64,000 bases of DNA from Medicago truncatula (Eukaryota > Streptophyta > Magnoliopsida > Fabales > Fabaceae): NCBI RefSeq assembly GCF_003473485.1, contig NC_053048.1, positions 50,651,755-50,715,754 of the forward strand, read 5' to 3'. Under the pieces are notes generated by a model, which worked only from the letters and a program-made list of their open reading frames with translations, searched no databases and was not told the origin of the DNA. Shown piece by piece: positions 37,219 through 49,654 of the stretch (positions are counted from its first letter, which is position 1; every line of letters starts with the position of its first letter). The position numbers and the translations under genes are program-made.

Positions 37219-40200
37219 ATGACAACAAAACCCAACAATCTCTTAACAACAAAACCATCACCTTTAACAACAATGGTAGTATTCTTAATCCTATGCATTC
37301 TTGGTTTCTACGCCTTCCATTTCCCACACACACCCCCACATTCAAACAACACCTCCACCTTCCAAAACCTCTTCCTCTCATCTTCTTCCAACTCCACCAT
37401 CTCCTCCTACCTCCGCACCCTCACCATGCACCCTCACCTCGCCGGAACTAAACCCAACTCCGACACCGCTAACTTTGTTCTCAACCACTTCATTTCCTTA
37501 AACCTTAAAACCCACACAACATCTTACAACGTTCTTCTCTCTTATCCATTACACTCTTCACTCTCCATGCACTTTAACGATGGTTCATCTTCCAACCTTG
37601 GATTAACCGAACCGGGTTCATCTGGTTCAGACATGGTTCATGCCTACCATGCTTATTCACCATCCGGTTCAGTTTATGCTAAGGCGGTGTTTGTGAACTA
37701 CGGAAGAGATAGAGACTACCGTGCAGTTGGCGTAAGCATTAAGGGATGTATAGTGATAGTAAGAAAAGGTGGTGGTTTAGGGAGGAACACGGTGGTTGAA
37801 AAGGCTGAGGAAAACGGTGCTGTAGCGGTTCTAGTTTATAATGATGAGAATGACACGTGGCGTAATGGGTTTGAGAGAGGTCACGTGATGAAAGGTGTAG
37901 GGGACCCACTTAGTCCTGGTTGGGGTAGTGTTGAAGGTAGTGAGAAGTTGAGTTTGGATGATAATGAAGTTTTGAAAAGGTTCCCTAAAATTCCATCTAT
38001 GCCACTCTCTGCTCATGTTGCTGATGCTGTTTTGTCTTCACTTGGTGTTACTCCACTTCCCTTAGAATGGAGGACTACCCTCAGAGCTAAGGGTATTAAC
38101 CATGTTGGTCCTGGTCCCACTATGCTCAATTTTACCTACTTGGTTAGTACTTTGTACCCATTTCACCAACCTTTTGTTGCTATGTTATGTCATATTATGC
38201 TTTTATTCTTTTGTCAATTCAACCTTGACTTGACTTACTACCTCTTTGGGTTGAATTATCAATTTTTTTTTTTTTTTTTTACAAGCGTTTGGGTTGACAT
38301 AAGTTGTTTTCAACTTACTTTGATAAGCTCTTTAGGATAGCTTATTCAGACATATTATAATTTTTACGAAATTTGTTTGACTTTATATTATCTTTTGCTA
38401 TAGAAGAAATTGCTTATACATAAGCACTAATGTGATAAATGATCAATTAAGTTGTTTATCCAAATAGAGCTCTAATAAGTGTCTTTTACTTTTTTACTAG
38501 TACATTTTATGTATGGTTAAATTTGAAGACGTATTTAAAATAATTGAAGGAAAAAGTTGAAATAGGGGTGGAATGGTACTAGGTTTCATTTTTTGGATTG
38601 TGCAAAATTGGATGGATAAAATGGAATTGAAGTGTGAAATATTTCACTATGGGATGAATTAATATTCAATCATAAAAAATATTTTACTAGTTTCTGGGCA
38701 GCTGAAGAAAATATGACTGGAGGTTTCTTCATGTTGATGACAGAAACAACAAATCAAAACAATTGTGCAGCCTCGTTTCCTAAGATTTTCATCCGTTGGC
38801 ATCTTATTATGCACTAACCTCCAGAATTTAAATGACCTCGAAGGAGGAACAAAATTATTCCAAACCAGTTTGCGCCAAGTCAAAGAGAGCTGGTTGTTAT
38901 TGTTGGTAGATAGCAATAGAAATGAATTGTGGTGTTAAAAAAGAGGAACAAAACAGTTAAGCTTAATCTTGTAATAGTGTTTTTGCATGTAATTTTAATC
39001 ATGTTTTCTATTTCTTTTTCCTGTTTTTCAGGGTGAAAAGAAAATGGCCACCATTCAAAATGTTTTTGCTGTCATAAAAGGATCAGAAGAACCTGATCGC
39101 CATGTTCTTCTTGGGAACCATAGAGATGCATGGACTTATGGTGCTGTTGATCCAAGCAGTGGGACAGCTGCCCTACTTGACATTGCTCGTCGATACTCTA
39201 TTCTACTGCATTCAGGGTGGAAGCCAAGGAGGACAATCGTTCTCTGCAGTTGGGATGCCGAGGAATTTGGCATGGTAGGCAGTATTTCCTTTTTAACAAC
39301 ATTTTTCATTAATTTGTCTTCTCCAATAAGGTGGTTTTAAGTGTAACCCACATTTTCTTTGAAAATCCAATCACTGGGTTTGTTTTTTTCCACATGGGTC
39401 CATCATCATATCTAACGCCAAATTTGAGCTTCAGTTGCCTAGAATCACCTAGGTTTGATGCGAGTGGTGGAGAGTAACACATGGTCTGGTGCGATAGATG
39501 GCTTCTGTTCTAGTGAATCTCTTGAGAAGCAAACAACATTTGTAACTGGCTCAAACCTTTTGTTTATGTTGGCACATTGGAATACAACAAACATTGATTA
39601 TGGTGGCACTACAACTCGTGACACTGACGTAAAATATTAGAATACGACAAACATTTAATGTGGCGGCGCTACAACTCACTTCTGTTTTCTTCAATCGCCA
39701 AATATAATAATTATTCAATTAAATGTGTTTGCTTTATTTCCCTTATGGTGTCATTTCCTGAAATATTCTCTCAATCAATCTTATCTGTTTATGAAGATAG
39801 GATCAACTGAATGGGTTGAACAAAACCTTATCAATCTGGGTTCCAAAGCTGTAGCATACCTTAATGTGGACTGTGCTGTTCAAGGCCCTGGTTTCTTTGT
39901 TGGCTCAACTCCTCAGCTAGACAGTCTTATTCTGGAGATCACGAAAAAGGTATTTAAGTAACTATCATTGATAAATTCGTAAACAAACGTACATACAAAT
40001 ATTTCTATATGTGCACACACATGTATTCACATTTGCTTGCTCTTGGTAATTTAGTAATTCTAAACACGACACCACTTTTAATTTAATTTCAGGTCAAGGA
40101 TCCTGATTCTAAGGGTGTATCAGTATACGCGTCATGGGCTGCTGCCAATGGAGGCAATAATGTAACACATTTGCTACTACTTTTCAAGTATTTGTTTGCA

Positions 40201-42420
40201 TTTATTAATATGCATTTCTGCCACATTTGTTTTTGACATTATTATTGTTGGGACGTTTCGTAGAAACCACGAACCCTCGATTCAGTTGTGTTGTTTTTAT
40301 AGTACATATATGACGATATCAGACATGTCTATGATAAAGACACTTAAATGTTATTAAAAGTGAGTTCAGACTTCAATTTTGTTATCATACTCTCATCACT
40401 TAGCAGTTTTAGTTTTGTTGGATTACAGATTCAAAGGCTTGGTAGAGTTGATTCCGATTTTGCTCCTTTTGTGCAACATGCCGGTGTTCCATCCATTGAT
40501 ATTTATTATGGAAAAGGTACATACTTCATCAATATGAACTAGAGGATTCTGTTTGATTTATTGAAAATTGAGCCTCAATGCGAGTAGAATGATTGGAAAA
40601 AACCAATCCTATGAATCAAATCATCTAGGAACCATATATATTATAATGATCACTCCTCAGACTCTTTGAGCATGTCTTGTGTTTTTTAATACAAAATTAA
40701 ATGTTTGCAGCACAATATATGCCACAATCTATCAGAATAAATATAACATGTGATACAATAATCTCTTTCCTTTCTCCCCAGATTTTCCTGTCTATCACAC
40801 TGCTTTCGATTCCTATAACTGGATGGCAGAGTATGCAGATCCATTCTTCCAGCGTCATGTTGCTGGTAAGATTTCTCGAGTAACATCTTATTGTGCTTTT
40901 AAAATGGTTTTCTTTTTATTGTGCTTTTAAAATGGTTTTCTTTCGATAAACTTTTAATCCGTGCAGAAATTATAAGATTTATTTTTGTGTTCTTTGTTGT
41001 ATCAGTTACTGGAATTTGGGGCCTTCTAGCCCTTCGCCTGGCCGATGATTCCATTCTTCCTTTCAATTACCTATCATACGCAAATGAGTTACGGGTATAG
41101 GCATTTATATGCACCTCTTATTTAATTAACTTTTTTCTAGTTACTGTCTCCCTAATAAATTTGTATTTACATCAATTCCATGACATTATCGATACTGATT
41201 TGTATTTAGCGTTGCTATTTAATAGTGAAAAACGGAAGTCTAGTATAAGACATGCGTTCATATTCATATATTAATTTTACAGCAATGGCATACATAGCGA
41301 AGAAACCTTCGCGAAAATACATAAAGCTGATGTGTTGTATCTGTAAAAAAAGAGAACACTTTAACTCCCGATTTTACTGGAAAAGTTGTTTCTGTAAAAA
41401 AAGCGAACTCTTCAACTCCTAATTTTGATGGAAAACATGGTCAGTCATTGTTTGACGGGCCAATCAAACAGTTCACGACAGTTTCATGAAGCAGCTTCTC
41501 GCAATATTTATCATTTCCCTTAATTTTATATTCTTCCCCTGCTTTGGACAGTTGTATCGGGACAAATTGAGTAACATGTTAGACCATAAAATGTCTCTGC
41601 ATCCGTTGACAACATCAATCCAAGAATTTGCGTGTGCTGCCAAAGAAGTTGATGATGAATTAAAGGTTAAGTAAAGAAAAAATAACCCGCAGCGCGTGTA
41701 AGAATACCTTCTAAAATTCTATGATGTCCCTATCTACCCATATACTTATACTTGTCTTTGTTTTGAACCGCAGGAACTTAAATTGGTAGAAACTTCAGGT
41801 CAATTTGTGGATATGAAAAGACGAGCTATGAATGACAGATTAATGCTTGCTGAAAAAGGCTTCCTAGATGGAGATGGACTTAAGGGAAAGCAGTGGTTCA
41901 AGCATCTTGTGAGTTTTGTTTATTTACTTATTTGTACACTGGAAAACTCTTTACCTGTTTAAAGTTACTATCTTCAAAGTTAGAAACATTCTGCAAAATG
42001 TGAATTATATTGTGCAAGAGTATAGTTCATTATTTGTTGCATCTTCCAAACTTGATATATGAGATTCTTAATATGCTAGTTTTCTGTTGGAAACAAAACT
42101 CAGGCTACAATTTTCCAAACCGTCAATTTGTTTTCTATCTTTTTCATTAAGTAATTTGTCTCCTTTGTATGCTTGCTACTAAATACTAATTACTAATCCA
42201 TTATTATGCTTAAACTGAGTTTTATAATCCTGTTTAATAGGTTTTTGGGCCTCCCAACGACGCAGAGAAATTGGATTTTTTTCCTGGTATTGCGGATTCT
42301 ATGACTAGGTCAACTGGCACAAGTGAAAGAGAAAGGCTAGCAGAAATTCAACGTGAGATCTGGAGGGTTACAAGAGCCATTCAAAGAGCTACTTTTGCAT
42401 TGAGAGGAGAATTTACCTAA
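37219..42420 (+). CDS. AMP1: glutamate carboxypeptidase II-like (AMP1 family)
   Basis: Type II membrane M28 peptidase-family protein; in Arabidopsis AMP1 is an ER protein limiting cytokinin levels, meristem size and plastochron. Ten exons: 37219-38142, 39032-39274, 39797-39949, 40093-40161, 40429-40516, 40782-40865, 41006-41094, 41552-41665, 41774-41908, 42241-42420; 2079 nt, 692 aa. The frame is open upstream to a TTG at 37132 without an ATG, so the ATG at 37219 is chosen. Residues 18-37 form the single membrane segment. A PA domain precedes the catalytic domain. Zinc ligands and catalytic Glu by family alignment: H338 (GNHRDAW), D348 (VDPSSG), E385/E386 (SWDAEEFG), D414 (YLNVD), H498 ([12 protein letters not shown]), all present. 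A TFR-like dimerisation domain ends the protein. Intron 1 (889 bp) contains a MITE and an antisense LINE fragment. Orthology to AMP1 versus its LAMP1 paralogue is not settled. Confidence 0.92.
38286..38470. mobile_element. MITE-like element in AMP1-like intron 1
   Basis: Starts GCGTTTGGGTTGACATAAGT and ends TTGTTTATCCAAATAGAGCT; contains GATAAGCT/AGCTTATTC and CTTATACATAAGCAC phrases also seen in the elements at 13424 and 59811. Confidence 0.5.
38659..38925 (-). pseudogene. LINE zinc-binding (zf-RVT) domain fragment, antisense in AMP1-like intron 1
   Basis: Minus-strand translation [18 protein letters not shown], then [20 protein letters not shown] and [18 protein letters not shown] is the zf-RVT domain that follows the reverse transcriptase in plant LINEs. 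Open for about 85 codons, but the rest of the element is missing. The host gene's frame is not affected because the copy is intronic. Confidence 0.8.
40890..40952. repeat. tandem duplication in AMP1-like intron 6
   Basis: TTATTGTGCTTTTAAAATGG plus TTTTCTTT occurs twice back to back just after exon 6. Confidence 0.8.
41338..41450. repeat. imperfect tandem repeat in AMP1-like intron 7
   Basis: CTGTAAAAAAAGAGAACACT and CTGTAAAAAAAGCGAACTCT start two copies about 51 bases apart, each followed by a CAACTCC/TAACTCC-ATTTT-TGGAAAA stretch. Confidence 0.65.
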
Positions 42421-43119
42421 ACACTAAAATATAAAAACTGATCAAGAGTAGATGGAAGTGACTGTGTTTGCTTTACTTGTAAATATCAGTGTCTTTTTAT
42501 CCCCACAACAAGAGTTGTGGTCAGCCATTTTGATGTGCTTAACTGTACATTAAGTAAAGAGGAGTGCTATATCCCGCGAAGGTTTGTCTCAAGAGGGATT
42601 CACGATTACCAAATCAACCAATTAAAATTTTGTATCAGCCAGAAAACACACTCATGAATAGCATTACAGTTGTGTCTAACATGCCAATTTACCATTTCCC
42701 TCGAGTAAAACAAAAGGGAAACCCATTGTTTCAGCAGTTTTTGCCCTGTTAGATTGTGTAATGCCAATTTCAAGCTGCTTAATGATGATAAATATAATTT
42801 TACATTTTAACATTCATTTTTAATCCAAAGAAAATTTCAATATACTTACATATATAATATGAAAAAACAACCAAGACAACTTTGTTTTCCATAATCTCAG
42901 TTTAATAAAACCAACAATAGGTAACATCAAAAGTTTATAATTGTGAACCTAACAAAATCCGGTTCACAACCACAAGAGTATTTTACCGGCCTTACAAAAA
43001 TGTGTCCAAAATCATGCTAGCATGACAAAACTTTAAGCAACTTAATTCTGATATGATAGCAAGGAGGACTTGCACCACGCCAGAGGACCTAATTAAAAAA
43101 ATAAACATCAAAAGTAATA
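42421..43119. other. convergent 3' flanks
   Basis: 3' UTR and downstream DNA of the plus-strand AMP1-like gene meeting that of the minus-strand HMA-domain gene. Nothing else recognised. Confidence 0.5.
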
Positions 43120-45715
43120 CTAATAGTAATGTAACTGTGAAGAATAACCATGTTGCTGATACATGGGATCATAATGAGGGGCATACATAGGATCGTAATT
43201 ATTGTACTGATAATAAGGCATTGGTGGAGGAGGAGGAGGAGGAGGAGGAGGGTAGTATCCTCCTTGATACTGTGGATAAGCAGAAGAAGACATAGGCATA
43301 TCCATATTTGTATTTGCATAATTGTTGCCTTCCATACTATTAATCCAGCAAAGCTCCACTTTCTTTCCATGTTTACCAGCCATCTTTATAATTTTCTTTG
43401 AATCCACCTTGCCTGAAATATATATCATTCCTTCCTTTGTATCGAAGTTGTAGCTTAAACCTATTATCAACATAAAACATATATTTCAATATTTTATTGA
43501 AAAAAAAAAACAATAGTTGATTAAATATATAAAAGGATCAAATACATTTTTCATCTAAAAAAAAGGTTTTAAAAGTAACATGTTTCCATCTCCTGATTTT
43601 TGTTGTTTCTTTTGAAAAGAAAGTCGTTTGTAGTTTTTGAAAATCCATTTTAGCACTTTGTTGATATCTGCTTAGGAAACGATATGAAAATAAGGGCCAC
43701 AGACAATTTATACCAAAATGCTTAGAAAACACAAGAAATATTTTAGCAACAATAATATTTGGTCTCCCCAAATTTTTATACATCCATTCAACACTTCATT
43801 ATATCTCTCTTTGAACCAACCGCATACAACATATTCTAAAAATATTAGATTTTTTATAGGACAAAAAATAGGGATGTAAATGGAGCGGGAGCAAAAGTAC
43901 TTTCTCACTCATTGCAACTCATATTGTCCCAGGGCCGGTCCAAGGTGATGCCAAGTGAGCAGCTTCCTTGGACCTCAAAATTTTTTAGCCCTCAAATTTA
44001 TTATTTTAAACTAATTAGTAGTGTAATTTTTTTTTGGAGAAGTAATGTTATATTATTGTAAATCAATTTATGACTCATAGTATATATTTACTAGTTAATT
44101 TTGCTACTACTTCATTTATTAATTCCAAGTTTCATTTTTGGTGGGAATAATTTTTCAACGGACTTTACCTACATTACGACTGAACTTTGGGTTAATATGA
44201 TCCCTTTTCCTCTTGAAATCGAAGGGTCAACAACAACAACAACTAAGTGAAGGGATCAATGTTTACTAGGATCCCTTTTCCTCATGAAACCGAAGGGTCA
44301 ACAACAACAATTAAGTGAAGGGATCAATGTTTACTAGGATCCCTTTTTCTCTTGAAATTGAAGGGTCAACAACAACTAAGTGAATGGATTAATGTTTACT
44401 AGGATCCATTTTCCTCTTGAAACCGAAGGGTCAACAACAACAACAACTAATTAAGTGAAGGGATCAATGTTTAAATTAAATCCTTCTTGTAAATGTATTA
44501 ATGTTTACTCTGTCTTGTTTAATATTGTAAAAATTAATTAGGGTTAAAAATACCTATGATTTTATTTTTAGTTTTTAAGTACATGATGAATCATAATTTT
44601 GAAGTACAAAAATTTGATGAAGGGATCAAAACTAAGAGGGATGTATTGGATCATGATTCTAAGGGATTTTAAAAGATTTTTTTTATCATGAAAAAGTCTT
44701 GTGGTATTCAATCAAGACTCTTTCCAATTTTAAAAAAAATCTTGTGTCTTAATCACTTAAAAAAAGTCCAGTGGTATTCAAAATCATTCAAATTTCGAAG
44801 GATTGTTTAATAAATCAGATTTTGATGGATTTTGTGGGATTTTCTAGTGAAATTTTAGCATGAAAAAGTCTCCCTCTCTCTCTCTCTCCCGTAAAAAATA
44901 AATAAAAAGTCTTTATTGAATTTTGTGAAAGAGAGTGTGTTATGATCATTTTTTTCAATTATTTCTTAAAATTCATAGAATCTGTTGAAATCCATAAAAT
45001 CATTTCAAATCCTTTAAAATCCTAAATAGGTCTTTTAAAATCATCAAAATCCTGCAAGTCTTTTAAAATACTAAAGATTTTTTTAAACAAAAATTATCCA
45101 TTAAAATCCTAATCCAATCTAGTGATTTGTACATGATATGAGGCCAATTGTAATTACAACAAAAAATAATTAAATTTCCATTACTTTTAATTAATTACTT
45201 GGTAAATATTTTTTTTAACCATAAATAGTACAATACACTGTTAAAACATTATTTTAATCATACATCATACATAATAGAAAATTTCTATTGTGTGAAATGA
45301 CAAATAAATCTAACATATAAATAAACATTTATTTTTTGGGGACGGGTTCTTGGGGGCTTTCTCCCCAATCAGAGCAGCCTCCGCAATGATCTCCATTCAA
45401 TTAGGGATGCAAATTGTTATTCCTAACAGAAGAAAATTAATCTAAAATAAAATATAGATAAAGAAGATGCATAAGAAATACCGTTGATTTTCTTAAGTAT
45501 CTTCGTCATAGTCTCGGACCATCCTTTGCTATTAGTATCAACTTTTAAAGCACAAGTCTGTCATGAAGGAAAAAGAAAAAAAAACGGTGAATATGGAATA
45601 AAATGGACTACATATTCAAAGAAAATGAAAAAATGAATGTAAATAGTATAAAGTATAGAGTATAGGTGCTAACCATGTTAGATTTCACTCCTTCTTTTTT
45701 ATGATGAGAAAACAT
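43120..45715 (-). CDS. HMA-domain protein (HPP/HIPP-like) with degenerate metal site
   Basis: Three exons, 45715-45674, 45557-45482 and 43460-43120, give 459 nt (152 aa) in one frame. Residues 14-75 form a heavy-metal-associated fold: MTCALKVDTNSKGWSETMTK, then LSYNFDTKEGMIYISGKVD and IIKMAGKHGKKVELCW, which follow the HPP/HIPP pattern. The metal-binding Cys pair expected in the first loop (CxxC) is absent: the loop reads NSKGWS. The tail is Tyr/Pro-rich, with ten consecutive prolines from a GGA microsatellite, and ends LHYY, with no CaaX isoprenylation box. Intron 2 (2 kb) holds a minisatellite and a MITE. A TATA box lies about 100 bp upstream. It may be a metal-independent HMA scaffold; function unknown. 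Confidence 0.85.
44196..44480. repeat. minisatellite of about 65-70 bp units in the HMA gene intron
   Basis: Four units starting near GATCCCTTTTCCTCTTGAAA and containing CGAAGGGTCAACAACAACAA and AAGTGAAGGGATCAATGTTT. Length varies through the CAA triplet run. Confidence 0.9.
44637..45122. mobile_element. TIR element in the HMA gene intron
   Basis: The left end ATTGGATCATGATTCTAAGG, then GATTTTAAAAGATTTT, mirrors the right end AAAATCCTAATCCAAT. About 485 bp, low complexity with many AAATCC/GGATTT phrases and a CT run at 44873-44888. No transposase. Confidence 0.6.
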
Positions 45716-45814
45716 TATGAGGTTGTGATTTTTAAAGAAAGCAATGAGTTGAAACTTAACAAATGAAAAAGTGAGAAGAGAACGATAGACACAAAGTAGG
45801 GTTACATATGACAG

Positions 45815-45826
45815 GGTTTTATAGAA
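45815..45826 (-). promoter_or_regulatory. TATA box of the HMA-domain gene
   Basis: TTCTATAAAACC on the minus strand, about 100 bp before the ATG at 45715. The broken paralogue has CCATATAAAACC at about 51252-51263, about 120 bp before its own ATG, so the element is conserved between the two copies. Confidence 0.6.
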
Positions 45827-46254
45827 TAAAATATCGTTTTTTTTTTGTTTGAAGGGTTTTAATTTCTATTTTTACCGACTGAAAGTTTTCATTTTTTTTC
45901 ATGGATATAAATAAAAAAAGTCAATTTTATTTCGTTAAAAGAAAATCATTTTCATTAAATTATGAGTTTTTTTAGGGATACCTGACGCCACTTATAGAAG
46001 ACTGTGATTTGCAAATTATATGAGTCGGTTGGTTAAAAAAAAATAGTTCCTTCGACTTCAAGTTATAGCAAATCTTCCTTAAAAAAAAATTATAGCAAAT
46101 CTATATTATTAGTGTTGTTATTCTTTTAATAGAAAGCAATCAAATTAAGTCGGATTGAGGTATTGAACATCAATCAAATTAATTTCCTTTTAATTGGATG
46201 AAATTAAGTCGGAATTTTTTGTTTAAAGGCACTCTATGAATATCCGATGAATTT

Positions 46255-46336
46255 TGTTGGTAGTGGCCGGGTTTGAACCCTAGACCTTGCATATTTTATG
46301 CATTGTCCCAATCAACTGAGTTAAACTCACGATGAC
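46255..46336 (-). mobile_element. tRNA-derived SINE fragment with target-site duplication
   Basis: Minus strand: a GAGTTTAACTCAGTTGATTG box A and a GGGTTCAAACCCGGCC box B. AATATCCGATGAATTT at 46239-46254 and AATATCCGATAAATTT at 46337-46352 flank it. Short (82 bp), with little beyond the tRNA-like part. Confidence 0.8.
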
Positions 46337-46359
46337 AATATCCGATAAATTTGGTATTA

Positions 46360-47550
46360 GTCGGTTTATATTAAAAAAAATGAAACCTTGGATACAAAGT
46401 ACCTTCCGCATGAAAAAAACTAATATTTTTCTTACCCTAATTGGTAAAGAAGTATTAAATTACGTCCCCTAAAAAAAAATTTAAATTACGCATTAATTAC
46501 AAATCTGCCTCTGCTAAATGCTAATGTTGCCCTCTGGTAGAATTGATCTTTCTATTTTAAAATCCATCAATTTTGGTTTCTAGTTCAAATTTCTTAACCA
46601 ATAAAAATGGTGAGTTGACACGTTTTAATTGGCGTAACATAAAATATTTAATGACGTAAAATCATCCAAATTGTTGCAATTTTAAAGATGTATTCTTCCA
46701 TACCACAAGTCACGACATTTAAAATATGACACAACGTCTTTTTATAATTCAGAAATACCTGGGGTGAAATGTCAAAATAAAATTGAAAACTGACGTTGTA
46801 TATGATCACCTTGGCGAGATTATAAGCTAGCTACCATATTATCCTCTATTCATAAAACTCGACATAAATTTTTTCACAAAATGATGATAAAATACAACAA
46901 GATCTACTTAAAATAGAGCTTACCTTGTTCTATCATTGCGTAACAAGTTTAAAAGTCAACGACACTCTTGAAAATTCAAAGTGACGAGTTTCCGAGATCA
47001 ACACCATATTAAATAATGTTTCCCAAATGAAATAATTTTGAAGCTGAATTTATTATATTGCATCTAAGGTAGATATAAAGTTTCAAGCGAGTCTCTGGAC
47101 CTTAATTAAACGTAGAGGGTGTCAACATCCTCATATGGAGGGTTCTCCTTTTTAAGATAGTAATGTTTCAAAGTTGTAGAAACTATGATGCTGAAATACA
47201 CGACATTGTTTATCGTGTAATATGCACGAATAAGTTTAAAACTATGATTAACTATTATTTTATTTTATTTTTAATTTGGATTCAATAGAAAATGACAAAT
47301 TTTGCTTGTGCTGTAAATTAATCATAAAAACATCTCATTCGGTGGTCTAAATATGTGTCTTACCTCATCATTGCTTTGGTACCATTGTTTTATGATATAT
47401 ACTACTGCTTTTGTATATAATTTAATATTGGAAGTGGGTTATGTATGCCAGTTATTACTACAGTATACTATTGCGTCAATAACCAAAAAGAAATCCATTA
47501 ATAGTACAAATTGGGTGTTGTTCAATATGTCGTGCGACTTTCGTGTGCTG
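46360..47550. other. intergenic, nothing recognised
   Basis: AT-rich DNA upstream of the HMA-domain gene. No coding evidence, no clear terminal repeats. Confidence 0.45.
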
Positions 47551-47826
47551 AGTTTATCGTGCTGTGTAGCAGCACTCTTCCAACATTGTGCATGTCATCA
47601 TCCCACTTAGAGGGTATTTGTTTTCGTGGACCTTCAACTTATTAGTTCAACGTGGAGGCTACAACTTCCTCTATTTGTATTTGCATCTAGTTTGTCGTGC
47701 TGTGTAGCAGCACTCTTCCAACATTGTGCATGTCATCATCCCACTTAGAGGGTATTTGTTTTCGTGGACCTTCAACTTATTAGTTCAACGTGGAGGCTAC
47801 AACTTCCTCTATTTGTATTTGCATCT
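47551..47826. repeat. two almost identical 138-bp tandem copies
   Basis: Units begin AGTTTATCGTGCTGTGTAGC at 47551 and AGTTTGTCGTGCTGTGTAGC at 47689. I found only that one difference. A third copy begins at 47827 but diverges after about ten bases. Confidence 0.95.
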
Positions 47827-47927
47827 AGTTTGTCATTTTTGTTCAATACCTTTAGGAGGGTTTTCTTATAATAATCTATCCCATCTCCAAGATTTTTTTT
47901 TACGTGTTTGAAAACATAGTTGATTTT

Positions 47928-48345
47928 GACTTGATCCCTTCTTTGTGGAGAACTTTATGTAAACTACTCGTTTTTATGATAGTTTGACGTTTGGACGATT
48001 TCTTAAGTGATCTCTATTGGGGGAGAGTTTCACCATACTTGATCCCTTTATAGGAGATCTTTATGTAAACTTCTCCTATTTCAAGATAGTTTGATGCTCA
48101 AACAACTTCTTACTCGTGATCCCTCTTGGGTAGAGTGTCACTATACTCGATCCCTTTAGGGGTTGTACCTAAACCACTCCTTTTCAAGATAGTTTGACAT
48201 ATAGACAATCACTTACTCAAGCACACTTAGGGATACTTTTCTACATACTCAACCCTTTTGTGGGAGAGCTTTAATTTACGTAAATTCTCAAACTACTCCT
48301 TTAATTTTGAGGGCGGTTTAACATTCAGACGATCCCTTAGCTATG
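47928..48345. repeat. old tandem repeat, period about 110-120 bp
   Basis: Four degenerate units, each with a CTTGATCCCTT-like start, a TGTAAACTACTCCT-like middle and an AGATAGTTTGACRTNTRGAC-like end. Much more diverged than the 138-bp copies just before it. Confidence 0.7.
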
Positions 48346-48479
48346 CATTTTCGTTGTTACGCATGGTTTATCAGTTCGTGTCTCAAAATTACAATGGAAA
48401 AACAAAAGAACACAACACTAGTATATATAATAAAGGGGGTAAGACAAATATAACATTCATATAACATAGCTATTAAATT

Positions 48480-49650
48480 ACGTTTGTAATCCATGCACTA
48501 TGATCAACTTGACGCCCTCTAAATTTGATATAAAAACTCATGATCCCTCTATATTTGTCATTAGATATAAATATCATTTATGTTCATCACTACTTTTAAT
48601 ACCAAATACTGTAAAATTAAGACTTGCTCATAACAACTCATGATCCCTTCTAAATTTGTTTCAATTAGTACTCATGCTTGAAAGATTGGATATTAAATTG
48701 CACAAAAACTTCTCAATACCACTATAGCAAGCAAAACTAACTTTTTTTTTTTGAAGGACTAGCAAAACTAACTTGTTAGCACTTAGCAGGAAAGAAAATA
48801 GACTTTCTAAATTGTCAGCAACCTAACCTAGTTAACAAATCATGTTCGTGAACAATATCAATTTTAAAAGCAGTAGCTGACATTTGACAATATAGGTCAG
48901 GCAAACGAACAAGATCATGAGTCTATTAAAGCTAGGTTAATCAAACATCTCAATCTTAAGGCTTCACCATTTCTTTCACATAATTTCCTTTTTATTTAGA
49001 TTCTTACACTTGGTGATTGCCTGTATCATTACTTGTCATAAATCAAAACTACCCATTGATAAGTTCTCCCAACAACATGGTATTGTGGCAATTGTTTACA
49101 GCACAACACCAAAACCAGATAGAAAAGTCATGGCAGTAACACCAGTTGAGGCATACAAGGATCGGGTTGTTAATGTAAGAAAGAAGAAATCGATGCAAGG
49201 ACCGACATGGAAAGAAAGTCTTTAGGCAGCTTTAGTCCTAAGTTCTAATTTAGATTAACTTTTAGTCCACAACATATGAAAATGTCGACAAGTATTATAG
49301 TCGGTGACGAATGAAAAATAGATGCCTTGTGCATTTTACAAATTAGGTAGAGACAATAGGTAACTCCAACACATGGTCTTGTGCATTTTATATCAAAAAC
49401 CACATACAAATAGTTAAAATGCTGAGACATTTTAATATTTTAAGTAGAGCAAATGTTTCCTGGGTTGGACAAAAAACAGGCAGCAAAGATAGTTTAGATT
49501 CTTTTACTATGCAAGTAACAAAAGTACTTTTTCTCTCTATAAGAGTATGAAATTTGTGTGAAACTGCTAAATAATTATACAAAGAGAAGCCAAACATAAA
49601 TAATGATTAGCAAGGCCTTGAAAAACACAAATTAAAAACTAAAATGGGTA
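48480..49650. other. intergenic, nothing firm
   Basis: Short open frames occur at 49010-49225 (+) and 49388-49597 (-), but neither shows a family motif. No RNA gene seen. Confidence 0.4.
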
Positions 49651-49654
49651 AAAC

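Noticed and set aside
37046-37381. 111-residue minus-strand frame opposite the AMP1-like first exon
   Set aside because: Low-complexity shadow of the Ser/Pro-rich coding sequence on the other strand.
41486-41674. Separate small gene in the AMP1-like locus
   Set aside because: It is exon 8 of the AMP1-like gene read with part of the preceding intron.
43150-43401. Plus-strand frame with an Arg run
   Set aside because: Reverse complement of the proline run in the HMA-domain gene; a microsatellite artefact.
43930-44000. hAT element starting CAGGGCCGGTCCAAGG
   Set aside because: Only one terminus resembling a hAT end was found; no matching right end or 8-bp duplication.
48258-48464. 68-residue plus-strand frame
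   Set aside because: Lies partly inside a degenerate tandem repeat and has no motif.
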